The notes under the pieces: model-generated | Databases searched by the model: none | The model's input: only the letters and a program-made list of their open reading frames with translations | Told to the model about the DNA's origin: nothing | From: Mucilaginibacter gossypii | GTDB lineage: Bacteria; Bacteroidota; Bacteroidia; Sphingobacteriales; Sphingobacteriaceae | NCBI RefSeq assembly: GCF_900100945.1 | Contig: NZ_FNCG01000001.1 | Span: 372,001 to 436,000, forward strand | Direction: 5' to 3' | Length of the DNA stretch: 64,000 nucleotides | Shown: positions 18,200-27,267 of the stretch, piece after piece | Numbering within the stretch: the stretch's first letter is position 1 | Layout of the letters: each line of letters starts with the position of its first letter | Made by a program: the position numbers and the translations under genes

Positions 18200-19474
18200 T
18201 CAGGATTTTATTACGGTAGTGCCAACAGCAAAATTGAGGTCGGCAATTGCTTTTTGCAGGTTGAATTGTTGTTGCAATATTTTTAATTTGGTGTCCTTAT
18301 AGGTGTCAAAAAAGTCTACAAACTCCACAAGGCTTATCTGGCGCTGCTGGAAGCTCTTGAGCATTGCGCCAAACAGTTTATCGTACTGTTCATTAAAGGC
18401 GATTTGCTGAGTTGAGAACAGCTGCACGTTTAGCTTATACTGGTTAACAGCTGCAACTACATCATTTTTAAGCTGGAATTCATTTTGTTTCAGGGTGCTC
18501 TCCTGGCTTTTGATATTGTATTGTGCCGACTTGATATTGCCCTGGTTGCGGTTAAACAACGGTATCGGAAAACCAACTTGTAAGCCATAGTAATGACGGG
18601 CATAACTACTGTTTTGATCGTATGATACACCTAAAGTTACGTCAGGCACGGCAAGGGCTTTTTGATAAGCAAGATTATGGGTAGCCGAATTTAATTGATA
18701 CTGGTTCGATAAATAATCGGGCCTGTTGGTCATGGCTTGGCTAATGAGCGATTGCACATCAAGATCAACAGTTTCAACCGGCTTGTCATTTATGACAGGT
18801 TGAACAAATGTGGTTTCCTTTGTTTGCAACAATGTTTTAAGCTCTGTTTGCAGATCGTTGATCTGGCGGTTATTTTCAACCATATCATTTTGCAAACCGA
18901 ACAAAAGGGCTTTCAAACGGATGAGGTCCTTCATTGAGGTATTACCTACATCAAATGATTTTTGAATAGCATTAACCAGTTCAGTGGCCGATTTAATTTC
19001 ATTTTGATAAACTAATTGTTGCGCATTCAAGGAACCTAACTGGCTAAAATCAAGCTGCAGATTATAACGCAGGTTACGCATCAAGTCATTAAAGGCGGCT
19101 TCCTGAACTTTAGCATCGTCTTCGGCTACTTTTACCTGTTTGCCGCGTTTGCCGGCAGTGGCAAACACCTGGTTTAACTGGACAAATATTTGTCCGCCTC
19201 CGTTTGAGTGGTTGAAAAATTTATTGGTGCTACCGTCATGGATATTCTGGTCGGTGCTTAACACAGGGTTGTCCCATAGTTTGGCTTGTTGAATGAGCGC
19301 CTTTGAGGCATCAACATTATACTTTTGGGCAAGCAGGCTTAGGTTATTTTCAATGAACTGTTTTTCAGCATCAGGGAAAGTGATCTTTAACGTATCTGTT
19401 TGTGCTTCGGCCTTTTGTGTTAATAAACTAAAAAATAACGGTGATATAAATAGCAGGGATTTTATAGTACGCAT
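18200..19474 (-). CDS. czcC: TolC-family outer-membrane channel of the metal-efflux operon
   Basis: This outer-membrane factor has about 424 aa. A signal peptide (MRTIKSLLFISPLFFSLLTQ, cleaved after AEAQ) is followed by two structurally repeated halves with long amphipathic helices, typical of CzcC/TolC: an N-terminal AEKQFIENNLSLLAQKYNV block and a central ATHNLAYQKALAVPDVTLGV block. ATG 19474 is preferred over an upstream in-frame start at 19501 because it gives a clean signal peptide. It is the first gene of the three-gene efflux operon, so expression of the whole pump should start just upstream. Confidence 0.9.
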   Translation of the reverse strand: MRTIKSLLFISPLFFSLLTQKAEAQTDTLKITFPDAEKQFIENNLSLLAQKYNVDASKALIQQAKLWDNPVLSTDQNIHDGSTNKFFNHSNGGGQIFVQLNQVFATAGKRGKQVKVAEDDAKVQEAAFNDLMRNLRYNLQLDFSQLGSLNAQQLVYQNEIKSATELVNAIQKSFDVGNTSMKDLIRLKALLFGLQNDMVENNRQINDLQTELKTLLQTKETTFVQPVINDKPVETVDLDVQSLISQAMTNRPDYLSNQYQLNSATHNLAYQKALAVPDVTLGVSYDQNSSYARHYYGLQVGFPIPLFNRNQGNIKSAQYNIKSQESTLKQNEFQLKNDVVAAVNQYKLNVQLFSTQQIAFNEQYDKLFGAMLKSFQQRQISLVEFVDFFDTYKDTKLKILQQQFNLQKAIADLNFAVGTTVIKS

Positions 19475-19568
19475 GTTTCCTTCTTCAATTCTACAGTACA
19501 AAAATTCAAAACGGTTATGAATTTTGTATGAAGTGAAGGAAAACTAATGGTAGAGGAACCTTGATTGG

Positions 19569-19637
19569 TAGGATTTAAGGATTGCCTTGGATAGAGGATG
19601 TAAAAATCTTATTAAATCAAAAAATCCTTAAATCCTA
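19569..19637. repeat. Inverted repeat element, copy 1
   Basis: TAGGATTTAAGGATT (19569-19583) is perfectly complementary to AATCCTTAAATCCTA (19623-19637). It lies just past the stop of the omega-amidase gene. Related arms occur at 21862-21954, so it looks like a dispersed element used as a transcript end. Confidence 0.7.
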
Positions 19638-19647
19638 TGAATCAGGG

Positions 19648-20433
19648 TTAGATATTGATTTCAAAATCATCCGCATCTTTTAAAAACGGTAGTGCACGGC
19701 GAACTTTTTCAACCTCATCACCTATGATACTGAAAGTGTAAAGGTCTTCTTCATCACGTTTATAGTAAACTACCTTACCGTTAGGATCGATACAGGTGGA
19801 ATCGCCGCTATGGTAAATTTCGTTTCCATCGTGGCCTACGCGGTTAACTGCTATCACGTACGACTGGTTTTCAACCGCACGGGCAGGTATCAGGGTACGC
19901 CAGTGCGCAGCCCTGCGCTCGGGCCAGTTAGCAACCACAATGAGCAGATCGTAAGGATTAGCTTCTATATTACGCAGCCACACCGGGAAACGCAGGTCAT
20001 AACAGATTACCGGGCAAATTTTCCAGCCGTTAAGTTCAACGAAAAGCTTTTTGGTGCCGGCGGTGTAGGTATTATGTTCCTGGCCAAGTGCAAAGAGGTG
20101 ACGTTTGTCGTAATGTTCATGACTGCCGTCAGGGCGCATCCAGATTAACCGGTTGTAGTACTTGCCACCTTCTTTAATAATAATGGTCCCGGTTATCACA
20201 CAATCATATTGTTTGGCTATTTTTTCCATCCATTGCATGGTTTTGCCATTCATAGGCTCAGCCAATTCGGCGGCGTTCATGGTAAAACCCGTACTGAACA
20301 TTTCGGGCAGTATGATGAGATCTGTTTTTTCGCGGATCCCTCCCGATAACCTGAGGGTAATATTCTGAAGATTTTTATCGGTATTTTCCCAAAAAAGGTA
20401 GCCTTGAAAAACAGTAATTTTAAGATTCTCCAT
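19648..20433 (-). CDS. Omega-amidase (YafV/Nit2-type carbon-nitrogen hydrolase)
   Basis: The 261-aa nitrilase-superfamily enzyme has an intact Glu-Lys-Cys triad: E44 in ILPEMFSTGF, K110 in YDKRHLFALG and C144 in CPVICYDLRFP. The overall motif set is that of YafV/Nit2, which hydrolyse alpha-ketoglutaramate and alpha-ketosuccinamate. The next gene upstream on the same strand is a YbdL-like aminotransferase. Glutamine-dependent transamination by that enzyme makes alpha-ketoglutaramate, the omega-amidase substrate, so the pair is functionally coherent. Other C-N hydrolase substrates remain possible. Confidence 0.85.
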   Translation of the reverse strand: MENLKITVFQGYLFWENTDKNLQNITLRLSGGIREKTDLIILPEMFSTGFTMNAAELAEPMNGKTMQWMEKIAKQYDCVITGTIIIKEGGKYYNRLIWMRPDGSHEHYDKRHLFALGQEHNTYTAGTKKLFVELNGWKICPVICYDLRFPVWLRNIEANPYDLLIVVANWPERRAAHWRTLIPARAVENQSYVIAVNRVGHDGNEIYHSGDSTCIDPNGKVVYYKRDEEDLYTFSIIGDEVEKVRRALPFLKDADDFEINI

Positions 20434-20506
20434 AATATTTGGTTCATAGTTGATGGATCATGTATCATGGCAAAAATGCATGATGGTTGGTTGATCCATT
20501 CGGATA

Positions 20507-20609
20507 AAACTTATACAATTTGGCTATGATCCATGAATTATAGACCATGATCCAAAATCAAACTTATGATCTGGCTATGATCCATGAACTATAGGCCATT
20601 AACCAAAAA
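20507..20609. repeat. Imperfect tandem repeat, two units of about 51 bp
   Basis: Unit 1 (from 20507) and unit 2 (from 20560) share AAACTTAT, GGCTATGATCCATGAA and TATAG.CCAT in the same order, about 51-53 bp apart. A further related GATCCAT motif lies just upstream. It fills most of the gap between the aminotransferase and omega-amidase genes. No function is evident. Confidence 0.65.
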
Positions 20610-21755
20610 TTAAACTCGAATTAACCTATCAACGGCTTTATCTAAAGTTTCTTGCCTTTTGGCGAAACAAAACCTTAACACATGGTGATCAATCCCCTTG
20701 CTGTAAAAGGCCGAAACAGGTATGGACGCTACCCCAAATTCCTTCGCCACACGGATAGAAAAGTCGGCATCTTTTTCGTCGGTAATAGCGCGGTAACTTA
20801 CAGACTGAAAGTATGATCCTGAACATGGCAAAAGCTTAAAACGGCTTTGTTCAAGGCCTTTTCTGAAGTGGTCGCGTTTTTCCCTGAAAAATTCGGCCAG
20901 GCCAAGATAATTTTCTTCGTTTTTTAAATGCTCGGCGATTGCATACTGAATAGGAGTGTTTACGGCGAATACCAAAAACTGGTGAATTTTCCTGAACTCA
21001 TTCATCAAATAAGCAGGCGCCATGCAATAGCCCACCTTCCAGCCCGTAGCATGAAAAGGCTTGCCAAACGATGCTACGATGAAGCTGCGCTGCTGCAGAT
21101 CAGGGTAGCGGGCCATGCTGTGGTGGGTTTCGCCATCATAAATCAGGTGTTCATATACCTCATCGCTAAGGATCAGGATATCCTGGTTTTTTACCAGCGC
21201 GCTCAACTCGTCAATATCCTCCTTATGCAAAATGGTTGCGGTTGGGTTATGAGGCGAGTTAAGGATGATCATTTTTGTTTTTTGGTTGATCAACCGCTTA
21301 ACCATGTCCCATGCAATGCGGTAATTAGGAGGCTCAAGGGCAAGCGATTTTACAACGCCGCCCATCAGTTTTATGGCAGGGGCATAACAATCAAAAGCTG
21401 GCTCGAATATAATCACCTCATCGTTGGGGTGAATTACAGCGCTTATAGCTGTAAAAATGGCCTGTGTACCACCGGCAGTGATGGTGATCTCGGTTTCGGG
21501 GTTATAAACCGCGCCGTAAATTTTTTCGGTTTTTTCGGCAATACGTTCTCTTAAAGCCATAACACCAGCCATGGGCGCATATTGATTATGACCCTCTTTC
21601 ATGGCCTTATTTACAAGCTCTATCAGCTCAGGTGAACAGTCATAATCAGGAAAACCCTGCGATAGATTTATTGCACCCAACTCGCTGGCCAGGGCCGACA
21701 TGACGGTAAATATGGTAGTTCCGGTTTGGGGTAATTTTGAAACAACAGGTATCAT
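20610..21755 (-). CDS. Methionine/glutamine aminotransferase (YbdL-type, PLP fold I)
   Basis: This class I/II aminotransferase has 381 aa from ATG 21755 (a TTG one codon upstream is less likely). PLP-binding features are AGGTQAIF for the phosphate loop, SPHNPTA, LSDEVYEHL (Asp and Tyr stacking or pairing with the cofactor) and the Schiff-base lysine in SFGKPFHATGW (about K232). The SQGFPDYD N-terminus and the overall pattern match YbdL and kynurenine/glutamine transaminase K, which use methionine or glutamine and 2-oxo acids. Its neighbour is an omega-amidase, as expected for the glutamine transaminase-omega-amidase pathway or methionine salvage. Confidence 0.88.
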   Translation of the reverse strand: MIPVVSKLPQTGTTIFTVMSALASELGAINLSQGFPDYDCSPELIELVNKAMKEGHNQYAPMAGVMALRERIAEKTEKIYGAVYNPETEITITAGGTQAIFTAISAVIHPNDEVIIFEPAFDCYAPAIKLMGGVVKSLALEPPNYRIAWDMVKRLINQKTKMIILNSPHNPTATILHKEDIDELSALVKNQDILILSDEVYEHLIYDGETHHSMARYPDLQQRSFIVASFGKPFHATGWKVGYCMAPAYLMNEFRKIHQFLVFAVNTPIQYAIAEHLKNEENYLGLAEFFREKRDHFRKGLEQSRFKLLPCSGSYFQSVSYRAITDEKDADFSIRVAKEFGVASIPVSAFYSKGIDHHVLRFCFAKRQETLDKAVDRLIRV

Positions 21756-21861
21756 CAACGGCTAAAGTAGGGAAAAATCATTATGAACTTATCCCCATAA
21801 CCGGGTATTTTTTGTATTTGGAAATATTTTAATTTATAGGTTTAAACATATTACTGTGCCG

Positions 21862-21954
21862 TGATTTTTAGGATTGGAAGATTAACAGGATTTTTCGAAT
21901 CGGGAAGATTACCCAACAAAGTCAATCTTATCCATCCTTAAATCCTAAAAATCA
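21862..21954. repeat. Inverted repeat element, copy 2, overlapping a stop codon
   Basis: TGATTTTTAGGATT (21862-21875) pairs exactly with AATCCTAAAAATCA (21941-21954). The right arm includes the stop codon of the FUSC-protein gene (21952-21954). Arms and interior resemble the element at 19569-19637. Confidence 0.7.
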
Positions 21955-24108
21955 TGGTTCAATGAGGATGCTGTCGGTAATCTTAGCTATATCGTAGCTG
22001 ATTTTATTGATAAAACCCAATTGTTCTTTCATCAAAGCATCTTCGGGTTGGGGTACCGGCTTCTGGGCTTCGGGGTTAACAGGTAGAATTTTACCTATAT
22101 TAAATTCAATATTTTCAGCATGTAATTTTTGACCGGTATCGTTCAAAACGGTTATACTTTTTTTGATGAGCTTCATGGCTTCAGGGTGTGCAACCGGGAT
22201 TTCCTTTTTGCTTTGTGCCGATGCAATGGTAGCGATGTACGAGGAAAGGATATGGTTAAGCACCACAAATTTATGTACATCCTTAATTTTGCGCTGTTTG
22301 CTTTTAGGTTCTGATGTCATGCGCTCAAATGCGGCCGAAAGGTTGGCCGATTTTACATAAACCTCTTTACGCGCCAGTTTGTAACTGGTAATACTGATCA
22401 TTTTACCCGATATACTTTCGGCAATGGTAACCAGGTAATTTATGTTGGCCACTAACACATCCCTAAGTGCTTCCTGAATCTGTTCAAATTCCCAGGTAGG
22501 GAATATCAGGTAACTGGCCACCAACGCGATAGTTGAACCTATGACGGTATCCAAAATTCTTTCCTGGGCTACATTGAGCAATCCAACGCCCAGGAACTTG
22601 AACAATATAAGTACATAAGGCGTCATGAAAATTACGCTCACTACATAATTAAGGCGTTGAAAGCTGTAGGCACCCATCATAAAAATCACCAGGAAAATAA
22701 ACTGCACGGTGACGTTAGGGATAAAGGTAAGTATGGCTATCCCAATAACGCCCCCGCCAATGGTACCTATTAAACGCTGGTAGTTACGCTGTTTTGAAAG
22801 ACTGAACCCTGGCTTCAATATTACAATAATGGTAAGCAGCACCCAATAGCTGTGATGGCCTAATGATACTAATTTAGCCGTGATAAAGCCTATCAAACAC
22901 ACCAATGCTACACGCAGGGCATGTTTGAATGCGCCGGATGCCAGCGTAAAGTTGTCGAAGAAAATATGCGGTGCAAAATCCTGGTGGGTAACAAAAGCCG
23001 AATACTCTACATCGCCCTTGGGCTCGTTTAATGATTCGGCGGCTTTTGAACTATAGTACTTATAGATATTGTTGATCCCCTCGCTAAGTGAACGCAGGTT
23101 TACCAGCACCTTTTTAAGCACCAGATTGCTGGTTTCCTGGTTGTTTTTTCCGATGGAGTCGATTTTTATTTTTAGTTTTTCCAGTTCGATATTAAAATCA
23201 GTGAGATGGCGGCGACGCGTATTTGATAATATAATGTAGGCTATATCATCAAGCTCATCGGCCATGTTATGGATAATACGGGCTATTTCGGTAAGTACAC
23301 CAGTGTCTTTAAATTTTTCGCGAATGTGGCTGTAATCATAGTGTGTGGCCATGATCTGTTCGTAAATATCAACAAGGTCCACAAAAGTAAGCACCAGGAT
23401 TCTGCTTGGAGCTGTTGATTCGCGGGCCATGATGCGGCTTTTAAAAAGCAGTTCGCGCACGGCATCCTGGTGCTGGCTCACCTGGATCTGTTTGGAAACC
23501 AGCTTGCGGTAGTTTTCATCAATATCGGTATCCGACAAATAAAAATCGGCTTTGATGCGTAAAAAACGAGCTATATCGGTAACATTTTCGCCAAGGGCCT
23601 GCTGTGCCGCGCGGTAAGGGCGGATACCGAAAAACAATAAACTGAAGATCATATACCAAACGCCACCCGCTAAGATAGTTGCACTGTAACCCAATACCTC
23701 GGGAGCTGCCAATGCCTTATCCATCATAAAGATCATGATCAGTAAAGATGAAGTGCCTACGGATGCTGCCCTGTTGCCATAAACTGTAAACATGGAAAAC
23801 AAAAAAGCGAAGAAGGTGATCTCGAAGCCAAGCGTAAATACATTGAGCCGGGCAAAACCGGTAATAGCAGCAACCAAAAACAAACACAGGTTGCCGGCCG
23901 CCATAGCATTACGCTTGTGCGACACCGGGCCGGGAGTATCTATAACGCAGATACACAATGCACCCAGTGAAAGTGTAAGGCCCAGATCAAACTTATCAAA
24001 CTGCATTAGCAGGAGGGAGGGCAGTAAAATGCCTATACAAATGCGGATCCCATCAGAAAAATATTGACTGTAAAAGAAACTTTTTATTTCCCTGGTGTTT
24101 ATAGACAT
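21952..24108 (-). CDS. FUSC-family inner-membrane protein (YccS/YhfK-like)
   Basis: The 718-aa membrane protein has two similar membrane halves: about five helices from residue 15 to 170 (FGLTLSLGALCICVIDTPGP region) and a second set at about 395-530 (RVALVCLIGFITAKLVSLG, then HHSYWVLLTIIVILKPGFS). Each is followed by a soluble helical region. This is the FUSC/YccS layout, related to plant ALMT and the AaeB efflux family. Transport substrates of YccS-type proteins are not established. It stands as a single gene whose stop codon lies in a repeat element. Confidence 0.87.
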   Translation of the reverse strand: MSINTREIKSFFYSQYFSDGIRICIGILLPSLLLMQFDKFDLGLTLSLGALCICVIDTPGPVSHKRNAMAAGNLCLFLVAAITGFARLNVFTLGFEITFFAFLFSMFTVYGNRAASVGTSSLLIMIFMMDKALAAPEVLGYSATILAGGVWYMIFSLLFFGIRPYRAAQQALGENVTDIARFLRIKADFYLSDTDIDENYRKLVSKQIQVSQHQDAVRELLFKSRIMARESTAPSRILVLTFVDLVDIYEQIMATHYDYSHIREKFKDTGVLTEIARIIHNMADELDDIAYIILSNTRRRHLTDFNIELEKLKIKIDSIGKNNQETSNLVLKKVLVNLRSLSEGINNIYKYYSSKAAESLNEPKGDVEYSAFVTHQDFAPHIFFDNFTLASGAFKHALRVALVCLIGFITAKLVSLGHHSYWVLLTIIVILKPGFSLSKQRNYQRLIGTIGGGVIGIAILTFIPNVTVQFIFLVIFMMGAYSFQRLNYVVSVIFMTPYVLILFKFLGVGLLNVAQERILDTVIGSTIALVASYLIFPTWEFEQIQEALRDVLVANINYLVTIAESISGKMISITSYKLARKEVYVKSANLSAAFERMTSEPKSKQRKIKDVHKFVVLNHILSSYIATIASAQSKKEIPVAHPEAMKLIKKSITVLNDTGQKLHAENIEFNIGKILPVNPEAQKPVPQPEDALMKEQLGFINKISYDIAKITDSILIEP

Positions 24109-24382
24109 GGTAGCAGTAGCTTTGTAAATAACAGAACTATTATAAGCAATTTTGTTTGTTCGGCCTGTTTTTATTAAATATAATTTATTGGCCTAAAATG
24201 ACGTTTCAAATTTACATAATTTTAATTTATGTATCTGTTTTTGATAAAAATGGCATTAATTGAAGATTTGTGTTAATAAATATTTACTTTTTGATGAAAT
24301 TAAATTAAAGATCAGTAAATTCACCCCCCGGAAAAGGCCAAAAGCTAAACCAATCAATTTTACCTCAATTTAATTTTTTACT

Positions 24383-26959
24383 ATGTCGCCAACGTTAAAA
24401 CTCAGCCAAAGAGAAGCAGCCTTCAATAACGAGGTTGTTACCCGATTTGAGTTATATAACAGTTTGTTTCAAACACTTCCGTTTTACCAGGTAAAGGATA
24501 CAGGGATCTTATTACCGTTTTTTAGTTCACATTGTGAGAAAGGCGCTATCACCCATGATTCGCCGACAGATATTATCGAGTCGTTTTTTGAAAAGTATGT
24601 ACCGGATATCGATCATCGCGAGCAGATTAACCGCATGTTCAGGTTTATTCAGTACATTGAACGGCAGGTGGTTTTATTTGACGCCATTGAAGATTCGTCA
24701 TTTAATAAAATAGGTAAGTTTGATGACAGTGGTACCCTGCAAAGCTTGTTGCAGCATGCAGCCATCAGTGATGAAAGCCGGCAGGATATCAGTGAAAAAT
24801 TAAAAGATTTTTCGTTACGCCTGGTGCTTACTGCTCACCCTACGCAGTTTTATCCAGGTACGGTGCTTGGCATCATGACGGATTTAATTGAAGCTGTAAA
24901 AACCAACGATATTAATAATATTGATGTATTGCTGCAGCAATTAGGTAAAACGCCATTCTTTAATAAAACATCGCCGACACCGGTTGATGAGGCTATCAGC
25001 CTTTCCTGGTTCCTGGAAAATATATTTTATCATGCCGTATCTGGGATCCAGTCAAAACTGGAAGAGGAGTTTGATATTGACGCTGCAAGCCGCCAGATAT
25101 TGGAGCTTGGTTTTTGGCCGGGCGGCGACCGTGATGGTAATCCTAACGTAACAACTCAAACCACTAAAGAAGTTGCCAGCTTTTTAAGGCAGCGCCTGTT
25201 CAGGTGTTACTACCGCGATTTCAGGGTACTTAAACGCCGAATTACTTTCCGCGGTGTTGAGGAAGCCATGACTAAACTGGAAACGCTGTTTTACAAAAAC
25301 GCTAACGAACAATTAACCCCGGTTGATCTTCAAGGCGAACTGTTGGAGCTGCTGCTTTCTATAAAAGAAGTTATCCTTCGGGATCACGATGGTTTGTTTG
25401 TGAATATTGTTGAGGACATGATCCAGAAGGTACGCCTTTTTGGATGTTATTTTGCAACACTTGATATCAGGCAGGACAGCCGTATTTTACGTAAAGTGTT
25501 TGAATATGGAACCCAAAATATTGACACAGGCGTAGCGGAAGGTTATTCGGAACTAAGCGAAGAAGATAAAATAAAGAGCATCACTTTTAAAGAGGCCGAT
25601 TTTGTTTGCCCTAAAGAGGAAAAAGATGCTATGATCCACGATACACTGGATACCATCAGGTTGGTTAAGCAAATTCAACAGGGTAATGGTGAAAGGGCGT
25701 GCCAGCGTTTCATTATCAGTAACTGTCAGCGCGCTTCGGATATTTTGCAGTTGATTAACCTGTTTTTATGGAGTGGGTGGAAAAAAGACAGCTTAAGTAT
25801 CGATTTTATGCCGCTGTTTGAAACCGTGAACGATCTGGAACATGCTGCAAGCATCATGGAACAATTATATACCCATCCGTTTTATGCCGAGCACCTGAAA
25901 AACAGGGGGAGCCAGCAAACTATTATGCTTGGCTTTTCGGATAGTACTAAGGATGGCGGTTACCTGATGGCTAACTGGTCAATATATAAAGCTAAAGTTG
26001 AGCTTACCGCGATGGCCCGCAAATACGGCATCCAGCTGGCGTTTTTTGATGGCAGGGGAGGGCCACCTGCCCGCGGTGGTGGTAAAACACACCGTTTTTA
26101 TGCATCGATGGGTAAAGAAATTGCTAACGAGCATATCCAGTTAACTATACAGGGGCAAACCGTTAGTTCGCAATATGGTTCGGTTGAAACTGCCCAATTT
26201 AATATGGAGCAACTGATCAACGCAGGTATTATCTCAGCTTTGCACCCTAACCGTAACGATCTGCTGGATAACCGTCATAAGGAACTCATTCAGCAAATGG
26301 CCGATGTAAGCTATAAGCTGTTTATTGATCTGCGTGCACATCCGCTGTTTGTTGAATACCTCGAAAAATTCAGTCCACTGAAATTATTATCAAGGATTAA
26401 TATCAGCAGCCGCCCAACTAAACGTAATGCAGGGGCTCAATTGAAACTGGAAGACCTTAGGGCTATCAGCTTTGTAACTTCATGGAGTCAGTTAAAACAA
26501 AGTATCCCCGGTTTTTATGGTGTGGGTACAGCACTTAAACAGGTTAAAGAAACTGGCGGTTGGGACGAGATTAAAGAGCTTTATCAAACTTCGGGTTTCT
26601 TTAAAACTATGCTGGATAACTGTATGATGTCGATGTCGAAGTCGGACTTCAGGGTTACAGCGTACCTGGAACAGGATGAAAAATTTGGCGCTTTCTGGAA
26701 AATGCTTCGCGATGAGTTTATTCTTACCCGCGAAATGTTGCTTGAACTAACCGGCAGCACCGTACTGATGGAAGAATATCCGGTTGAACGTCGTTCTATT
26801 GCTATTCGCGAAAAAATAGTGTTACCGCTGGTGATCATTCAGCACTACGCCCTGCAATGTATCAATTATGAAAAGGATACCGAGCTTAATGATGTTTATA
26901 ACAAGCTGGTGATCCGTACGGTTTACGGTATTGTAAATGCCGGGCGCAATTTGGCTTAA
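24383..26959 (+). CDS. ppc: Phosphoenolpyruvate carboxylase, Bacteroidota-type variant
   Basis: PEPC makes oxaloacetate from PEP and bicarbonate to refill the TCA cycle. The 858-aa protein keeps the family skeleton: LTAHPTQFYPG (catalytic His about 152), GFWPGGDRDGNPNVT, MLGFSDSTKDGGYLMANW and NISSRPTKRN. Two signatures differ from the classical enzyme. TAHPTE reads TAHPTQ, and the second catalytic signature FHGRGG reads FFDGRGGPPARGGG, with Asp at about 556 where E. coli has His579. The C-terminus RNLA instead of the usual QNTG also differs. The length and remaining blocks argue for a working but divergent enzyme. It is a single gene with its own terminator. Confidence 0.88.
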   Translation: MSPTLKLSQREAAFNNEVVTRFELYNSLFQTLPFYQVKDTGILLPFFSSHCEKGAITHDSPTDIIESFFEKYVPDIDHREQINRMFRFIQYIERQVVLFDAIEDSSFNKIGKFDDSGTLQSLLQHAAISDESRQDISEKLKDFSLRLVLTAHPTQFYPGTVLGIMTDLIEAVKTNDINNIDVLLQQLGKTPFFNKTSPTPVDEAISLSWFLENIFYHAVSGIQSKLEEEFDIDAASRQILELGFWPGGDRDGNPNVTTQTTKEVASFLRQRLFRCYYRDFRVLKRRITFRGVEEAMTKLETLFYKNANEQLTPVDLQGELLELLLSIKEVILRDHDGLFVNIVEDMIQKVRLFGCYFATLDIRQDSRILRKVFEYGTQNIDTGVAEGYSELSEEDKIKSITFKEADFVCPKEEKDAMIHDTLDTIRLVKQIQQGNGERACQRFIISNCQRASDILQLINLFLWSGWKKDSLSIDFMPLFETVNDLEHAASIMEQLYTHPFYAEHLKNRGSQQTIMLGFSDSTKDGGYLMANWSIYKAKVELTAMARKYGIQLAFFDGRGGPPARGGGKTHRFYASMGKEIANEHIQLTIQGQTVSSQYGSVETAQFNMEQLINAGIISALHPNRNDLLDNRHKELIQQMADVSYKLFIDLRAHPLFVEYLEKFSPLKLLSRINISSRPTKRNAGAQLKLEDLRAISFVTSWSQLKQSIPGFYGVGTALKQVKETGGWDEIKELYQTSGFFKTMLDNCMMSMSKSDFRVTAYLEQDEKFGAFWKMLRDEFILTREMLLELTGSTVLMEEYPVERRSIAIREKIVLPLVIIQHYALQCINYEKDTELNDVYNKLVIRTVYGIVNAGRNLA

Positions 26960-26986
26960 GAGTTTATTGTTTTAATTTATATCCCC

Positions 26987-27014
26987 ATCCACCTGTTAGC
27001 AATAGCAGGTGGAT
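26987..27014 (+). terminator. Terminator of the PEP carboxylase gene
   Basis: ATCCACCTG (26987-26995) pairs with CAGGTGGAT (27006-27014), followed by a run of seven T. It lies about 30 bp past the ppc stop codon. It is part of a 308-bp gene-free stretch (26960-27267) that also holds the abfA terminator and nothing else recognised. Confidence 0.85.
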
Positions 27015-27217
27015 TTTTTTGATTTAATTGTATGATCATGATGGGCTGTGTCAAAAGCTTTCAAAGGTTTTTGACATTTAGTCTGAAAAGCCTCTGCACT
27101 TAAACTTTAAGAAAAAACCGTGAGCTATTATAAAGTTAAAAGCAGAATACGTATAGCTTAAAACCAATAGGTTGATTATTCGTGTTTGTTCAATTGCTTT
27201 ATATGTAATAAAAAAAA

Positions 27218-27241
27218 CCGCATCATTTGTATTTGATGCGG
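27218..27241 (-). terminator. Terminator of the GH51 gene
   Basis: CCGCATCA (27218-27225) pairs with TGATGCGG (27234-27241). On the minus strand a run of T follows directly. It lies 27 bp past the stop of the arabinofuranosidase gene. Confidence 0.82.
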
Positions 27242-27267
27242 CCTCTTTTGTATTTAGGGGAAAGGAT

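Noticed and set aside
20928..21554. 208-codon open frame opposite the aminotransferase
   Set aside because: It is antisense to intact catalytic motifs of the PLP enzyme and has no independent coding evidence.
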